From a virus: DNA of 60,681 nucleotides. Each line of letters begins with the position of its first letter. Positions within the stretch are counted from its first letter, which is position 1. The position numbers and the translations under genes are program-made. Below, in pieces: positions 18,334 to 26,335 of the stretch. Below the pieces are notes generated by a model that had not been told where the DNA came from, ran no database searches, and saw only the letters and a program-made list of their open reading frames with translations. The stretch lies in IMG/VR virus record IMGVR_UViG_3300037343_000006, positions 1 to 60,681 of that record. One strand, 5' to 3'.

Positions 18334-18998
18334 CAGTTTGCTCCGTTGTGTGGACACTCTAAAACCGGGCAGTGTTTGCGGCACAGGCCGCTCGGCCTCG
18401 GGTTCCATACATCTACATCAAAAGCCTTCTTCATGGCAGCGTGTTTTGCTAGCCACTTGCGCCACAGCTCTTCCTTATTGAACTCAGTGTAGTTTGCTTT
18501 GACAAGGTCGTTGGCTACCACAAACAGCAACCCTGCACGGATGCGCTTAACCTGCGGGAAGTGTGCGAACACTGTCAGTGCCATCAACTCCAACTGGCCC
18601 TTGTCTGCGTACCGCGCGGACTTCCCAGTCTTGTAGTCAATGATCCATGCAAGGTCGCCATCAAGGATGATGAGGTCGGCGATACCACGGAACCAAACGT
18701 CTTTATCAAAGAACCCACACGGAGTTAGGTTTTCAGTAAGTCCCATCTTACGCTCACACAACTTCTCACCTGTGCGGGCTTTGAGTGAGTCGAGCACCTT
18801 GGTCACAAAACTGAACTTCGGCGGGATCGGCTTGTCGTCCCGCATGAACTCCTCGGCAGCTTTGTGGAACTCGGAGCCGTAGCGGATTGCTTCGGTCTCC
18901 GCGAACGGGAACTGCTTGAGGACGTTCACATGGTAGAACTGCTTGGGGCAGGTCTCGAAAGACTTCAGTTTACTGTAGGACCAAGGCGCTGCGCTCAT
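18333..18998 (-). CDS. Cas4/RecB-like PD-(D/E)XK exonuclease with predicted Fe-S cluster
   Basis: 221 aa. The nuclease core shows GxxxHxxxE (H45), ADLI with D108, DYK with D121 and K123, and QLELMAL with Q135. One N-terminal cysteine (C17) and three C-terminal cysteines (C206, C210, C215) give the 1+3 layout that holds a 4Fe-4S cluster in Cas4/AddB-type enzymes. It would process DNA ends to give 3' overhangs. The ATG overlaps the stop of the DNA polymerase gene, so the two are coupled. There is no CRISPR array in the genome, so a recombination role is more likely than spacer acquisition. Confidence 0.9.
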   Translation of the reverse strand: MSAAPWSYSKLKSFETCPKQFYHVNVLKQFPFAETEAIRYGSEFHKAAEEFMRDDKPIPPKFSFVTKVLDSLKARTGEKLCERKMGLTENLTPCGFFDKDVWFRGIADLIILDGDLAWIIDYKTGKSARYADKGQLELMALTVFAHFPQVKRIRAGLLFVVANDLVKANYTEFNKEELWRKWLAKHAAMKKAFDVDVWNPRPSGLCRKHCPVLECPHNGAN

Positions 18999-20824
18999 TC
19001 ACATTCTCCGTAGCTTTTTGCTGTTCCTGCTTCGCAGTCCACGGGTAGGCCAGCGGCCCAGTCCGGAACCCAACGCATTGAGTCTTCGATGTATGCCTTG
19101 GCCGCGTCAGTTTCGGCGTCGGGTACGCAGCATACGATAGAGTCATGCACAGTCAACACTACTTTGTATCTCTTGGCAATACGTAACATCTGCTCACCAA
19201 TGATACAGCGTGCTATGGCTTGGCAGACGTTCTCTACCACCTTGCCGCCGTAGATTTTATTGTCTCCCCTGCGTACCTTATAGTAATACTGCGGGCCTTT
19301 TTCTTCCTCGACTGCGAACAGTCCGCTGTAGTACATAGGCAACCCGCTCGGCATAATGAGTGCCTTATTGGCGGGGTCCACTCCGATCACACCAGATTTG
19401 CCGAAGGTCACCTTGTCCCCCTGCGCCATGTAACGCAGCATGACCTGCGCTTCTTTCCACAGGTTGCTGATGTTCCAGTTAGCGTTGCGGTAGATGTTGA
19501 TGACCCGCCGTGCTTCGTCGAAGGGCATGTCAAACCCGAACGTCTTTAGCTGCGCTTGGAACTTGACCGCACCCATGCCGTAGCCCGCACCGAGGATTGT
19601 GGTCTTACCAACAAAGCGCTGGTCCTTGGTCACGTCGTCTACCGCTACACCGTAGATTGTTGACGCCATCTTCTTGTAGACGTCTTCTCTGTTAGTGAAC
19701 GCACTAACAAGGTCTTCCTGCCCAGCCAGCCATGCAAGCACCCGTGCCTCGATCTGTGCGGAGTCGGCCTCAATAACCGTATGCCCTTGGGGCGCGATGA
19801 TCGCCTTCTTCAACGACTTGGCGTTGGGCCCCCTGCTCGGCAGGTTCTGCAGGTTGATCTTATCGTCGCCACCCCAGCGCCCAGTATGCGCAGCATAGTA
19901 ACGCACAGGGACAGGTAGCTTGCCGCGCTCGGCGATGCCGATGAACCGCTGCGTCCTTGTCTCTTCTAGCGTGGACTTGGTGCCCATCCGCGCAGACACG
20001 AGTGCTTGCACCCGATCGTCATCGTGCTCTAGAAGCGCCTTAAACTCTTCGTCATTCTTGGCAAAGGCGAAGGTCTCCTTGCCCGTCGTGGGGCTTACCT
20101 TCATGGGCGGAGCGACGCCTAGCATGTTCAGCAGGAGCGCAAACTTCGGGTTCGACATGAGGTCGCTCTTGTCCTCGATGCCTGCATCGACGAGCAGCTT
20201 CTCCTTGCGTTCCTGCACCGCTACGAGGTGCGCTTCTAGCTGTGACTTGTTTAGCTCTAGCGTCGGCTCAGTAAACATGCGCAGGGTCAGGTCGATCAGG
20301 CGAAGCTCCTTCATCGGGAACTTCTTGGCCATGATCTGAAACAGGCTGTAAGTCAGCTCCACATCGTTGATGCAGTAGTCCCCGTAGGTGCTGAGTTCTT
20401 CTGGTAAGAAGTCCAGACGTCGCTTGCCCATGGCCCGCACTACCTCGGTGCCCTTGACGCCTACGCCATAGCGGTCGGCCACAGCCTTGAGGGATGCAGA
20501 GGCTTCGACCCCGTGCAGTGCACGCGCCATGTGCATCGTGTCGGCTAGCGCCTTGGGGTGAACGTCGAAGTGCCACGACGCTATGGCACCGTCGAACATG
20601 GTGTTGTGCGCCAGCATCATGCTGTTAGCCCAGTCAAACCGCTGCAGATACTTCTTGATCTGCCCCATGGTCCCGCTGGCCCATTCGGGCTCACCGTTGT
20701 TGACCTTAACGCTGACGCCAACGACTTCGAACCGCTCGTCGCGGATATACTCTTCGGTCGTCATCTTCGATAGGGAGTAGTCCTTGTCGTAGTAGGTCTC
20801 CATGTCAAATGTAATCAGGTCCAT
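18995..20824 (-). CDS. polA: Family A DNA polymerase with 3'-5' exonuclease domain
   Basis: 609 aa from the ATG at 20824, chosen because GGAGA lies just upstream and the protein then opens directly with the exonuclease motif FDMET (D7, E9). The polymerase domain has motif A DSAQIEARV with D354, motif B-like KTTILGAGYGMG, and motif C HDS at H560-D561. It lacks a 5' nuclease domain, like T7-type phage enzymes. It is the replicative polymerase, encoded with helicase, primase and SSB-like genes. A perfect GTTAGTG/CACTAAC repeat lies inside the gene at 19691-19708. Confidence 0.95.
   Translation of the reverse strand: MDLITFDMETYYDKDYSLSKMTTEEYIRDERFEVVGVSVKVNNGEPEWASGTMGQIKKYLQRFDWANSMMLAHNTMFDGAIASWHFDVHPKALADTMHMARALHGVEASASLKAVADRYGVGVKGTEVVRAMGKRRLDFLPEELSTYGDYCINDVELTYSLFQIMAKKFPMKELRLIDLTLRMFTEPTLELNKSQLEAHLVAVQERKEKLLVDAGIEDKSDLMSNPKFALLLNMLGVAPPMKVSPTTGKETFAFAKNDEEFKALLEHDDDRVQALVSARMGTKSTLEETRTQRFIGIAERGKLPVPVRYYAAHTGRWGGDDKINLQNLPSRGPNAKSLKKAIIAPQGHTVIEADSAQIEARVLAWLAGQEDLVSAFTNREDVYKKMASTIYGVAVDDVTKDQRFVGKTTILGAGYGMGAVKFQAQLKTFGFDMPFDEARRVINIYRNANWNISNLWKEAQVMLRYMAQGDKVTFGKSGVIGVDPANKALIMPSGLPMYYSGLFAVEEEKGPQYYYKVRRGDNKIYGGKVVENVCQAIARCIIGEQMLRIAKRYKVVLTVHDSIVCCVPDAETDAAKAYIEDSMRWVPDWAAGLPVDCEAGTAKSYGECE
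19691..19708 (-). promoter_or_regulatory. In-frame GTTAGTG/CACTAAC repeat inside polA
   Basis: 18 bp, 4-nt loop, aligned to codons and read as Val-Ser-Ala-Phe-Thr-Asn, shortly after motif A of the polymerase. Length divisible by three keeps the frame. Confidence 0.65.
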
Positions 20825-21038
20825 TTGTGTTCTCCATATACCGCTGCAGTGAGTGCAGGGTTTTCTTTGCTTGATAGTCGTTGGGCTTCGACGAGTTGTT
20901 GCCGATGCAAACAACCCGCCGTCCGTTGTGATGCAGGAAGTAGTGATCGCGCTTCTTCACTACTTCCCACCCGTCATCCAGCTGCTTAATCGTTTCTCGT
21001 ATTAGCGGGTGGACTTGCTTCGGTATTGGGTCGGCCAT
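20805..21038 (-). CDS. HicA-like small protein
   Basis: 77 aa from the ATG at 21038, supported by AAGGAG 6 nt upstream. The pattern GWEVVKKRDHYFLHHNGRRVV followed by a Lys-rich TLHSLQRYM helix resembles the double-stranded-RNA-binding-like fold of HicA mRNA interferases, including a histidine in the KR-D-H position. No HicB-like antitoxin lies beside it. It overlaps the start of polA by 20 bp. It may be a solitary phage RNA-binding or RNA-cleaving protein; alternatively a divergent dsRBD-like fold without toxicity. Confidence 0.7.
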   Translation of the reverse strand: MADPIPKQVHPLIRETIKQLDDGWEVVKKRDHYFLHHNGRRVVCIGNNSSKPNDYQAKKTLHSLQRYMENTNGPDYI

Positions 21039-21456
21039 CTGCTTCTCCTTGCATCTCAATCAGCCGCTGCAGGTGGTGCACAGCTTTCTGTATGTCCTGC
21101 ATCCCGCCTTTGCTTCGCTCACGTGCGAGGTAGGCGATCGCTACACCCTTGTGGTATCCGCGGTACTCTTCTGGTGTGAGCCATGCTTCCATAGCTTCCC
21201 AAGGCTGCACAGCCATGTCCTTATAATGCGCGCCACCGACTTGGTTGTCTAACGCACTCGGTGTTTTGTTAGTGTGCACACTAACCTCCTCTCTCCAGTT
21301 GGGCGACGAGATACGGGCCATCGTTTGCTCTGCAAACTCCTCGCTAACGTCACAATTAATTCCTACGTCGTACGCCGTGGCCTGCCGGTTCTTCAGCAGG
21401 TATGCCCATACTCTTTCTTCTGTCAGGTTATAGGCCACGTTGTTTTCTCTGCGCAT
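20986..21456 (-). CDS. DUF3310 protein, paralogue 1
   Basis: 156 aa from the ATG at 21456. The N-terminal half holds a short helical segment (EERVWAYLLKNRQATAYDVGINCDVSEEF). The C-terminal half is a full DUF3310 domain: VGGAHYKDMAVQPWEAMEAW, YRGYHKGVAIAYLARERSKGG and a DIQKAVHHLQRLIE helix. The family is common in phages and often called nucleotide kinase-like, without proof of activity. A second copy of the same architecture lies at 22403-22780. A GTTAGTG/CACTAAC repeat is embedded in frame. Confidence 0.85.
   Translation of the reverse strand: MRRENNVAYNLTEERVWAYLLKNRQATAYDVGINCDVSEEFAEQTMARISSPNWREEVSVHTNKTPSALDNQVGGAHYKDMAVQPWEAMEAWLTPEEYRGYHKGVAIAYLARERSKGGMQDIQKAVHHLQRLIEMQGEADGRPNTEASPPANTRND
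21268..21285 (-). promoter_or_regulatory. In-frame GTTAGTG/CACTAAC repeat inside DUF3310 paralogue 1
   Basis: 18 bp, 4-nt loop (self-complementary TGCA, so the whole element is a perfect 18-bp palindrome). Read as Val-Ser-Val-His-Thr-Asn. It lies in the linker before the DUF3310 domain; paralogue 2 has no such repeat at this place. Confidence 0.65.
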
Positions 21457-21557
21457 ACCAAATTCCAAATTTCCATAGTAGTTTATAGGGTGACCACTTC
21501 GGGGCCATGACCAACGCCATGTGGCACCACATCTCAACTTCAAAATACTTCTGTGAT

Positions 21558-21866
21558 TTACTCGATGCCATCTGGCACCGCCTTTGTTAGTGTATCCCTA
21601 ACATGTTTCATGTTGTCCTCATTGACTACTAACGCCACCCCGCCGGTTTCGGCGATGTGCTTAAGGTTCTTTTCTTGCAAGGGTGTCGGCTTGTTCTTGC
21701 CTGCCTTGCACTCAATCCCGAAGAACGTTCCTCGATAACAGCCCACGATGTCGGGTACGCCGCCGGCACCATAGCCTCCAGTCACGGGGTAGAAGTAGTA
21801 AGCACCCATGTCCTTAAGCTGCTGCACCACGACCTTTTTAACTTTAGCTTCCGGCGTCATTGCCAT
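21558..21866 (-). CDS. VRR-NUC domain nuclease
   Basis: 102 aa from the ATG at 21866 (alternative 21860), overlapping the end of the upstream gene. Compact PD-(D/E)XK nuclease of the VRR-NUC family: GGVPDIVG with D39, FFGIECKAG with E52 and K54, and TPLQ with Q64. These stand-alone enzymes act on branched DNA such as Holliday junctions, which fits resolution of replication intermediates before packaging. A near copy of the dispersed hairpin (GTTAGTG/CCCTAAC, 21586-21602) lies inside the gene. Confidence 0.9.
   Translation of the reverse strand: MAMTPEAKVKKVVVQQLKDMGAYYFYPVTGGYGAGGVPDIVGCYRGTFFGIECKAGKNKPTPLQEKNLKHIAETGGVALVVNEDNMKHVRDTLTKAVPDGIE
21586..21602 (-). promoter_or_regulatory. Degenerate copy of the GTTAGTG/CACTAAC repeat
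   Basis: One mismatch in the right arm (CCCTAAC), 3-nt loop, within the C-terminal codons of the VRR-NUC gene. Confidence 0.4.
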
Positions 21867-22218
21867 TCGCGGCCCCCTCTGCATGTGCGTCGCGCACCAC
21901 TTCCGTGATGTATTCGGCCACTGATGCGCAGCCGATTTTGTCCGCCTCAACCGCCAGCCAGTCCAGCTGGTCCGGTGTTAGCCCAAGCAGGATGTCGCTC
22001 ATAAACCCCAACTTAATCTTACGGTTGGCAAACAGGTATTTTACCCGCTGTCGCGGTGTTGATTTATTCTTGCGTGGCGGGACCATGCCCGCCTTGCGCG
22101 CATCGACGACAGCCCTGACGACCTTGGTATACCCGAAGCCGGTGGCTAGTTGTATCGCAGCGTGGCTGTGACCTGCCATGTGCAGTTCAGCAACGCGTCT
22201 CGTGTCATCACCCATCAT
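21844..22218 (-). CDS. Putative helix-turn-helix DNA-binding protein
   Basis: 124 aa from tandem ATG codons at 22218/22215, overlapping the previous stop. Residues 5-40 resemble a helix-turn-helix (RRVAELHMAGHSHAAIQLATGFGYTKVVRAV). A basic linker (PPRKNKSTPRQRVK) leads to a helical C-terminus. It could regulate the operon or prime replication. I do not recognise a named family. Confidence 0.7.
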   Translation of the reverse strand: MMGDDTRRVAELHMAGHSHAAIQLATGFGYTKVVRAVVDARKAGMVPPRKNKSTPRQRVKYLFANRKIKLGFMSDILLGLTPDQLDWLAVEADKIGCASVAEYITEVVRDAHAEGAANGNDAGS

Positions 22219-22406
22219 GGCCGTGCAACCGGACGCAGGAACGGCACGCCTGTATCGCGGCAGTATGCGTCCACCTGTTGGCCCCAAAGCGCCTCCAATG
22301 CTTCGACCATCGCAGGCATCTGGTCGCACACTGCAACCGTTTTGCCCGTGATGTGGCCGACTTCCATGCTGCCGATTGCGAAGATGATTAGGTAAATGCT
22401 GGTCAT
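22215..22406 (-). CDS. Small protein with hydrophobic N-terminus
   Basis: 63 aa from the ATG at 22406, with AAGGAGAA just upstream and an ATGA overlap with the preceding DUF3310 gene. It opens with SIYLIIFAIGSMEVGHITG, which could be a signal-anchor or simply a buried strand, followed by a soluble Cys-containing helix. Function unknown. Its start and stop both overlap neighbours, supporting a real translationally coupled gene. Confidence 0.65.
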   Translation of the reverse strand: MTSIYLIIFAIGSMEVGHITGKTVAVCDQMPAMVEALEALWGQQVDAYCRDTGVPFLRPVARP

Positions 22407-22780
22407 TGGTTTTCTCCTTTCATAGAGTCTGCCATCTCCACAAGGCGTTGCAGGTGGTGGATGGCCTTCTCGATATCCTCTAGGCCGCCCTTGTCCCGCT
22501 CTCGTGCGAGGTAGGCGATGGCCACGCCCTTGTGGTACCCACGGTACTCGTCTGGTGTGAGCCATGCTTCCATGGCCTGCCATGGCTGGATGCCCATGTC
22601 CTTGTAGTGGTTGCCGCCAACCTGTGTGGCCAGTGTAGATGTAGTCATAGCTTTCTCCGCTGCTTCTCTAATAAATACTTCTCGTGGTGTGCCGACCCTG
22701 TCGAGCAGGCTCTGCGCAAACTGTTCAGTCACACCACAAACATCGGCGGCCTCTGCCTGCTTCTTAGATAAATCCTGCAT
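22403..22780 (-). CDS. DUF3310 protein, paralogue 2
   Basis: 125 aa from the ATG at 22780, overlapping the exonuclease stop (TGATG). The N-terminus (SKKQAEAADVCGVTEQFAQSLLDR) parallels the N-terminal helix of paralogue 1. The DUF3310 domain (VGGNHYKDMGIQPWQAMEAW...YHKGVAIAYLARERDKGG) is very similar at protein level, and the DNA is also clearly alignable (22437-22620 against 21055-21240). The two copies therefore arose by duplication and are kept about 1.3 kb apart in the same operon. Confidence 0.85.
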   Translation of the reverse strand: MQDLSKKQAEAADVCGVTEQFAQSLLDRVGTPREVFIREAAEKAMTTSTLATQVGGNHYKDMGIQPWQAMEAWLTPDEYRGYHKGVAIAYLARERDKGGLEDIEKAIHHLQRLVEMADSMKGENQ

Positions 22781-23313
22781 CACAACACCCGCGCGTTGCT
22801 GGCATAGTCGACCGCGATCAGGTGCAGCGCCTGTGACTTTGCGTCGTCCAGCGCGTTGTGATGTGTGCCTGCGCGCTCCATCTTCACCTCGGGATATAGG
22901 CCCTTCACGGTGCGGTAGCACTTGTCCTTCCAGAACTCCCACATCGGCACACCGCAGCGCTTGCCAGACTCGTGCATAATCACGTTGTCGAACGTGGCCC
23001 CGTTACCCCAGACGCCTTTGAGGTTGTCGCCGTAAGAGCAGACGAACTGCATGAAGTGCCGCAGGCCTTCTTCAAGACCAACGGCATCATCTTGCCTGTC
23101 GGTCAGCGCGTCCTGCGCGATTTTGTCTTGCCCCAGCCACCACATGACAGTGGATGGGTCGATCACGGCACCGGAGCGCACAGCGCTGTGCAGGGACACC
23201 GTGCAATAGAACTCTCGGTCAATCCCTTTGGCGTCGAACGCCACGGCGCCGATGCTGACGATTGGCGCATCTGCGCGGGTGCCCATGGTTTCTAAGTCGA
23301 TCATGATGTGCAT
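22780..23313 (-). CDS. DnaQ-like 3'-5' exonuclease (DEDDh)
   Basis: 177 aa, with AAGGAG upstream of the ATG at 23313. DEDDh motifs: D6-L-E8 in motif I, GATFDN with D109 in motif II, and HHNALDD giving H151 and D156 in motif III. The domain covers nearly the whole protein, as in T4 DexA and RecE-type phage exonucleases. Likely roles are trimming 3' ends in recombination or degrading host DNA or RNA primers. Confidence 0.9.
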   Translation of the reverse strand: MHIMIDLETMGTRADAPIVSIGAVAFDAKGIDREFYCTVSLHSAVRSGAVIDPSTVMWWLGQDKIAQDALTDRQDDAVGLEEGLRHFMQFVCSYGDNLKGVWGNGATFDNVIMHESGKRCGVPMWEFWKDKCYRTVKGLYPEVKMERAGTHHNALDDAKSQALHLIAVDYASNARVL

Positions 23314-23359
23314 TTTGGTTCTCCTTTGTTATGTCTCAGGCATAATGCCGACCGCTTAT

Positions 23360-23524
23360 TCAGTCTCTCCCAAGAAACTCATTGTGTCCTTGGCCCACAT
23401 GCAGAACGTTCGCCAGCTTGGCCTCCAGTTCCTCGATGCGGTCGGCTTGTGCTAGCATCACTCTCCGCACGTCCGTGATGCCATCAGCCAGACGCTCAAC
23501 GCTCATTCGGTCAATGCTGGTCAT
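23360..23524 (-). CDS. Small coiled-coil protein, 54 aa
   Basis: 54 codons from the ATG at 23524, overlapping the stop of the upstream 63-aa gene (ATGA). Opens with MTSIDRMSVERLADG and contains a heptad-like helix (MLAQADRIEELEAKLANVL), suggesting a short dimeric coiled coil. Stop at 23360-23362. Function unknown. Overlapping start and operon position are the main support. Confidence 0.6.
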   Translation of the reverse strand: MTSIDRMSVERLADGITDVRRVMLAQADRIEELEAKLANVLHVGQGHNEFLGRD

Positions 23525-23712
23525 GTCTCTAATCTCCATTCCATGTTTCTGTTTCTGATCTCCTCCAGCAGTTCATCCGCCTTCGGGTTGTCGTGGCGCA
23601 GGCAGGTCTTGTAGCAGTTGAGCAGGTACTCATCGCCCAACGTATCAATCCAGACGGGCCCATCGTGGCTGAACCACTGACCTCGGCCCACACGTTCTTG
23701 TGGGTCACTCAT
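23521..23712 (-). CDS. Small hypothetical protein, 63 aa
   Basis: Starts at the ATG at 23712, which overlaps the stop of the membrane protein gene upstream (TAATG), and ends overlapping the 54-aa gene. Acidic/aromatic: GQWFSHDGPVWIDTLGDEYLLNCYKTCLRHDNPKADELLEEIRNRN. The C-terminal half is helical, with two cysteines. No recognised family. Confidence 0.65.
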   Translation of the reverse strand: MSDPQERVGRGQWFSHDGPVWIDTLGDEYLLNCYKTCLRHDNPKADELLEEIRNRNMEWRLET

Positions 23713-23948
23713 TACATCCCTCCCAACTCTACGATTAATATACCTGCCAAAAAGACGCAGAATATAACGTATGCCCACACATGCAGCGCGTCGATGGGTG
23801 CCTCGGCCCGCCTAATCTGGCGACGCTTACGGGACTGCGCTCGCAGCATGCGCTCTTTCTCGGGGCGGGACGTAGCCGCCCATCCGGGCCCTTGGTACGG
23901 ACTTATCATCTTGTTCAATCGTTCGAGGTCGTGTGGGTCTTTCTTCAT
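23712..23948 (-). CDS. Small C-terminally anchored membrane protein
   Basis: 78 aa from the ATG at 23948 (SD GGAGAG). A very basic region (RPEKERMLRAQSRKRRQIRRAE, residues about 28-50) precedes one C-terminal transmembrane helix (VWAYVIFCVFLAGILIVEL) ending three residues before the stop. Positive-inside topology predicts the body in the cytoplasm with a tail anchor. Function unknown; membrane proteins of this form in early phage operons may modify the envelope or tether replication. Confidence 0.7.
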   Translation of the reverse strand: MKKDPHDLERLNKMISPYQGPGWAATSRPEKERMLRAQSRKRRQIRRAEAPIDALHVWAYVIFCVFLAGILIVELGGM

Positions 23949-24000
23949 GGCGCTCTCCGCGGTAACTGGTTTCGGTTTGTGGGTGGGGGCCGAAGCCCCT

Positions 24001-24017
24001 GTTAGTGTCGCACTAAC
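24001..24017 (-). promoter_or_regulatory. GTTAGTG/CACTAAC hairpin at a gene end
   Basis: Perfect 7-bp arms, 3-nt loop. The stop codon (TAG) of the upstream 126-aa gene is formed by the repeat itself. The next start (23948) is 52 nt away. Confidence 0.7.
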
Positions 24018-24393
24018 AAAACACCCAATATGTTTCGTCGTTGATACGCCGACCCACACCCTCGACAGGTTCAGTCGGTGGGGTACAGCTCAGCATACTG
24101 AGTAAGGTAATCTTCTCTCGCATCCAGTCCGGAAGCGATTCGATACCATCGTAGTTACCATCTACTATCGCGTCAACACTTTCTAGGCCAATACATGCTA
24201 CACGAACATGTCCGATCACACCGTCTACAGTAACACGGTATATGTTATCATCAGGTGGTAGCTTCTCGGTATCGCCGACCCAATACGCCGCGCGCTGGCT
24301 ACACCTGTACCAGCCATGTGCTTGGACTAGGTCGCGGTATTTTATAAACTTCATACCTCTGTAGTCAGCGAAATCTTTTTCACCTAGCCACAT
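24013..24393 (-). CDS. Hypothetical protein, 126 aa
   Basis: ATG at 24393 with GAGGGGATG upstream, overlapping the end of the 288-aa gene. Mixed alpha/beta, with several tryptophans and tyrosines (GWYRCSQRAAYWVGDTEKLPPDDNIYRVTV), then an acidic stretch (SVDAIVDGNYDGIESLPDWM). No membrane helix, no metal motif, no family recognised. The stop lies inside a GTTAGTG/CACTAAC repeat. Confidence 0.75.
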   Translation of the reverse strand: MWLGEKDFADYRGMKFIKYRDLVQAHGWYRCSQRAAYWVGDTEKLPPDDNIYRVTVDGVIGHVRVACIGLESVDAIVDGNYDGIESLPDWMREKITLLSMLSCTPPTEPVEGVGRRINDETYWVFC

Positions 24394-25246
24394 AAAACAT
24401 CCCCTCTGTGTGTTTGAAGCCCACGCCGGGCACGAACGCGCCGTCCTCCACCATACTCATCACTGCCAACCGACCAAGTATATGCTCGGGCAAGTCGTCA
24501 TAGTATGTCTCGATCTCACCCATCATGGGCCAGTGGTTCTCGGCTTTGTCCACGGGCACAACATCGAACCGCTGCTTACCCCCACCCTGCGTGATCGAGA
24601 CAAACAGCATGTTGTAGGGCTGCTGTGCGTTATCATTCTCGGCCCCCAGTGCGAAATACTCGGTGAGCCTGTCGGTCAGTGTCGTGTCGAAAAACGTATG
24701 CTCGCTTGTTATGAGGCGCTTGAGTTCTACTAGCACAGGGGCGTCCTTCCTGTTATAGAGGCCTGCACCAAATAGTCTGACCTCTTCGCTCGTCATCACC
24801 TCGCGCGCTGACTTCCGCATCTGGCTGATGGCATCACGGACGTGTGAGTACGTGTGCTCCACCAACTCCTTCGGCGATAGCCTGCGCAGAAACTTCTTGG
24901 CGCTCTTCACGGCGACACTACATTTAGAACTCATCACCATGGTATGCTGCGTGGAGCCGCTGCTGTATTTACCGTTCACAATGTTGCGAGCACGCACGGC
25001 GTAGACGTTGCCGCCCTTGCCGTTCTGGCTGAAGTTACCGAACCCTATGGCACCCATGGCGATGTGGTCCTCTGGCATATAGACCCAAGCCCAGTTGTTA
25101 TTACGTAGTGTCGTGCGGCATCCGGGGATCGCCGCCTCTACATCTCGGCGAAAGTCACGCAGCACAGCGTTATACGGGACTTGCTCCTCCCGCTTGTCGT
25201 GCTCTTCCAATAGCTGGCGTACGTATGCTGCTTCCATCTTACTCAT
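24380..25246 (-). CDS. Hypothetical protein, 288 aa
   Basis: ATG at 25246 with AAGGGA 7 nt upstream. N-terminal charged helix, then a beta-rich region with NNWAWVYMPEDHIAMGAIGFGNF and VYAVRARNIVNGKY, then helices and a C-terminal acidic segment. It lies directly downstream of the 349-aa gene, whose C-terminal half and this N-terminal half both describe presentation-type mixed folds, but I cannot link them by sequence. Unknown function. Confidence 0.75.
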   Translation of the reverse strand: MSKMEAAYVRQLLEEHDKREEQVPYNAVLRDFRRDVEAAIPGCRTTLRNNNWAWVYMPEDHIAMGAIGFGNFSQNGKGGNVYAVRARNIVNGKYSSGSTQHTMVMSSKCSVAVKSAKKFLRRLSPKELVEHTYSHVRDAISQMRKSAREVMTSEEVRLFGAGLYNRKDAPVLVELKRLITSEHTFFDTTLTDRLTEYFALGAENDNAQQPYNMLFVSITQGGGKQRFDVVPVDKAENHWPMMGEIETYYDDLPEHILGRLAVMSMVEDGAFVPGVGFKHTEGMFYVAR

Positions 25247-25250
25247 CGCT

Positions 25251-26300
25251 TCATCCCTTCACTTCTTTTACCAAGCCAAGCTGCTTGTTGACCCAGCGGT
25301 TAAACGCTGCCTTGACCTGCTTCACGTCGTCCTCGTCCAAGCATGGCGTAAGAAGTTCAGACTGCTTCACAGCCACATAGGCTAGCTGCAACCGCATCGG
25401 GTGCGCTTCATCCGCCATGATCTGACGTGATAGTTTTGGTTCGAGCATATTCGCTAGGCTCCATGTGTTGCTAACCTCAGTGCCTGTCTCCTTACCCCAA
25501 TCGGCTAAGCCGTCACGCAAGCTACGCTCATATTGGTAGTCACGCGTCGGCATGAGCGGGCCAACAGCTAGTACCCAGTCACGGAACGCTTCGACGTGCG
25601 GCTTTAACTTGGCCTTGGTCTTGAGGTCCACACGCTTCTTCGGAGGCACAGGGACTGGCTTGCCACCACTGACAAACTCCCACAGATAGCCACGCCCTCC
25701 CATTATGTCAGTGCGCTTGAACGTGAGCGACGCCCCGTCGTCCTTGACTCGCTGCCATTCGAGCCATTTGGGGGTATTGCCACCACGCACCGTAGCGAGT
25801 TCTTTTTGTGTGTTCTCCCACACCACGCGCGGCACTGTTTTACCCTTAGCGAGATAGTATGTGCCGCCTGCAGCCTCGATGAAGTGCTTGCCGTTGCGGT
25901 TACGGAACCACACGCCTGCTGGTGTATGTCTATATAAGAACGCATACCGCATGTTGTGGGCACCATTGCCTGCCCCGTTACGGATTGTGACCGTCTCGGT
26001 GCCGTCCTTGTGCTTGCGCCACACGATCGGTGCGTAGAACGCCATGTCTTTGAGTGTCGGCGTGTATGCGACATCCCCCCTGTAGAGCCACTTGCCGAAG
26101 TACTCGTCGCCATATTGGAAGCCATCAGACAGCGCGTAGCAGTTGTCACTGACCTTGGCGATGCGCTCCCACTTGCGCCCACGATCACCGATTGGTCGTA
26201 TGTCTTTACCTGCGTTGGCTGCACCGCCCAGTGGCTTGGTGCGCTCATACCACGATTCGACGTCAGCGAACGTGTTGAAGCTAGAGTAAGTAAGTGCCAT
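25251..26300 (-). CDS. Hypothetical protein, 349 aa
   Basis: ATG at 26300 with AAGGAGAG upstream, preceded by a perfect GTTAGTG/CACTAAC hairpin 18 nt away. Residues 1-210 are beta-rich and aromatic (YGDEYFGKWLYRGDV, TETVTIRNGAGNGAHN, YRHTPAGVWFRNRNGKHF). A Pro/Lys linker (PVPVPPKKRVDLKTKAK) leads to an all-helical C-terminal 110 residues. Not recognised. The two-domain layout and high Trp/Tyr/Arg content would suit nucleic-acid binding, but that is speculation. Confidence 0.75.
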   Translation of the reverse strand: MALTYSSFNTFADVESWYERTKPLGGAANAGKDIRPIGDRGRKWERIAKVSDNCYALSDGFQYGDEYFGKWLYRGDVAYTPTLKDMAFYAPIVWRKHKDGTETVTIRNGAGNGAHNMRYAFLYRHTPAGVWFRNRNGKHFIEAAGGTYYLAKGKTVPRVVWENTQKELATVRGGNTPKWLEWQRVKDDGASLTFKRTDIMGGRGYLWEFVSGGKPVPVPPKKRVDLKTKAKLKPHVEAFRDWVLAVGPLMPTRDYQYERSLRDGLADWGKETGTEVSNTWSLANMLEPKLSRQIMADEAHPMRLQLAYVAVKQSELLTPCLDEDDVKQVKAAFNRWVNKQLGLVKEVKG

Positions 26301-26318
26301 GTTATCTCTCCTTGGTTT

Positions 26319-26335
26319 GTTAGTGTCGCACTAAC
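26319..26335 (-). promoter_or_regulatory. GTTAGTG/CACTAAC hairpin before the 349-aa gene
   Basis: Perfect arms, 3-nt loop TCG on plus, identical in loop to the copy at 24001. It supplies the TAG stop of the 136-aa gene, and on mRNA is followed by the AAGGAGAG SD. Confidence 0.75.
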
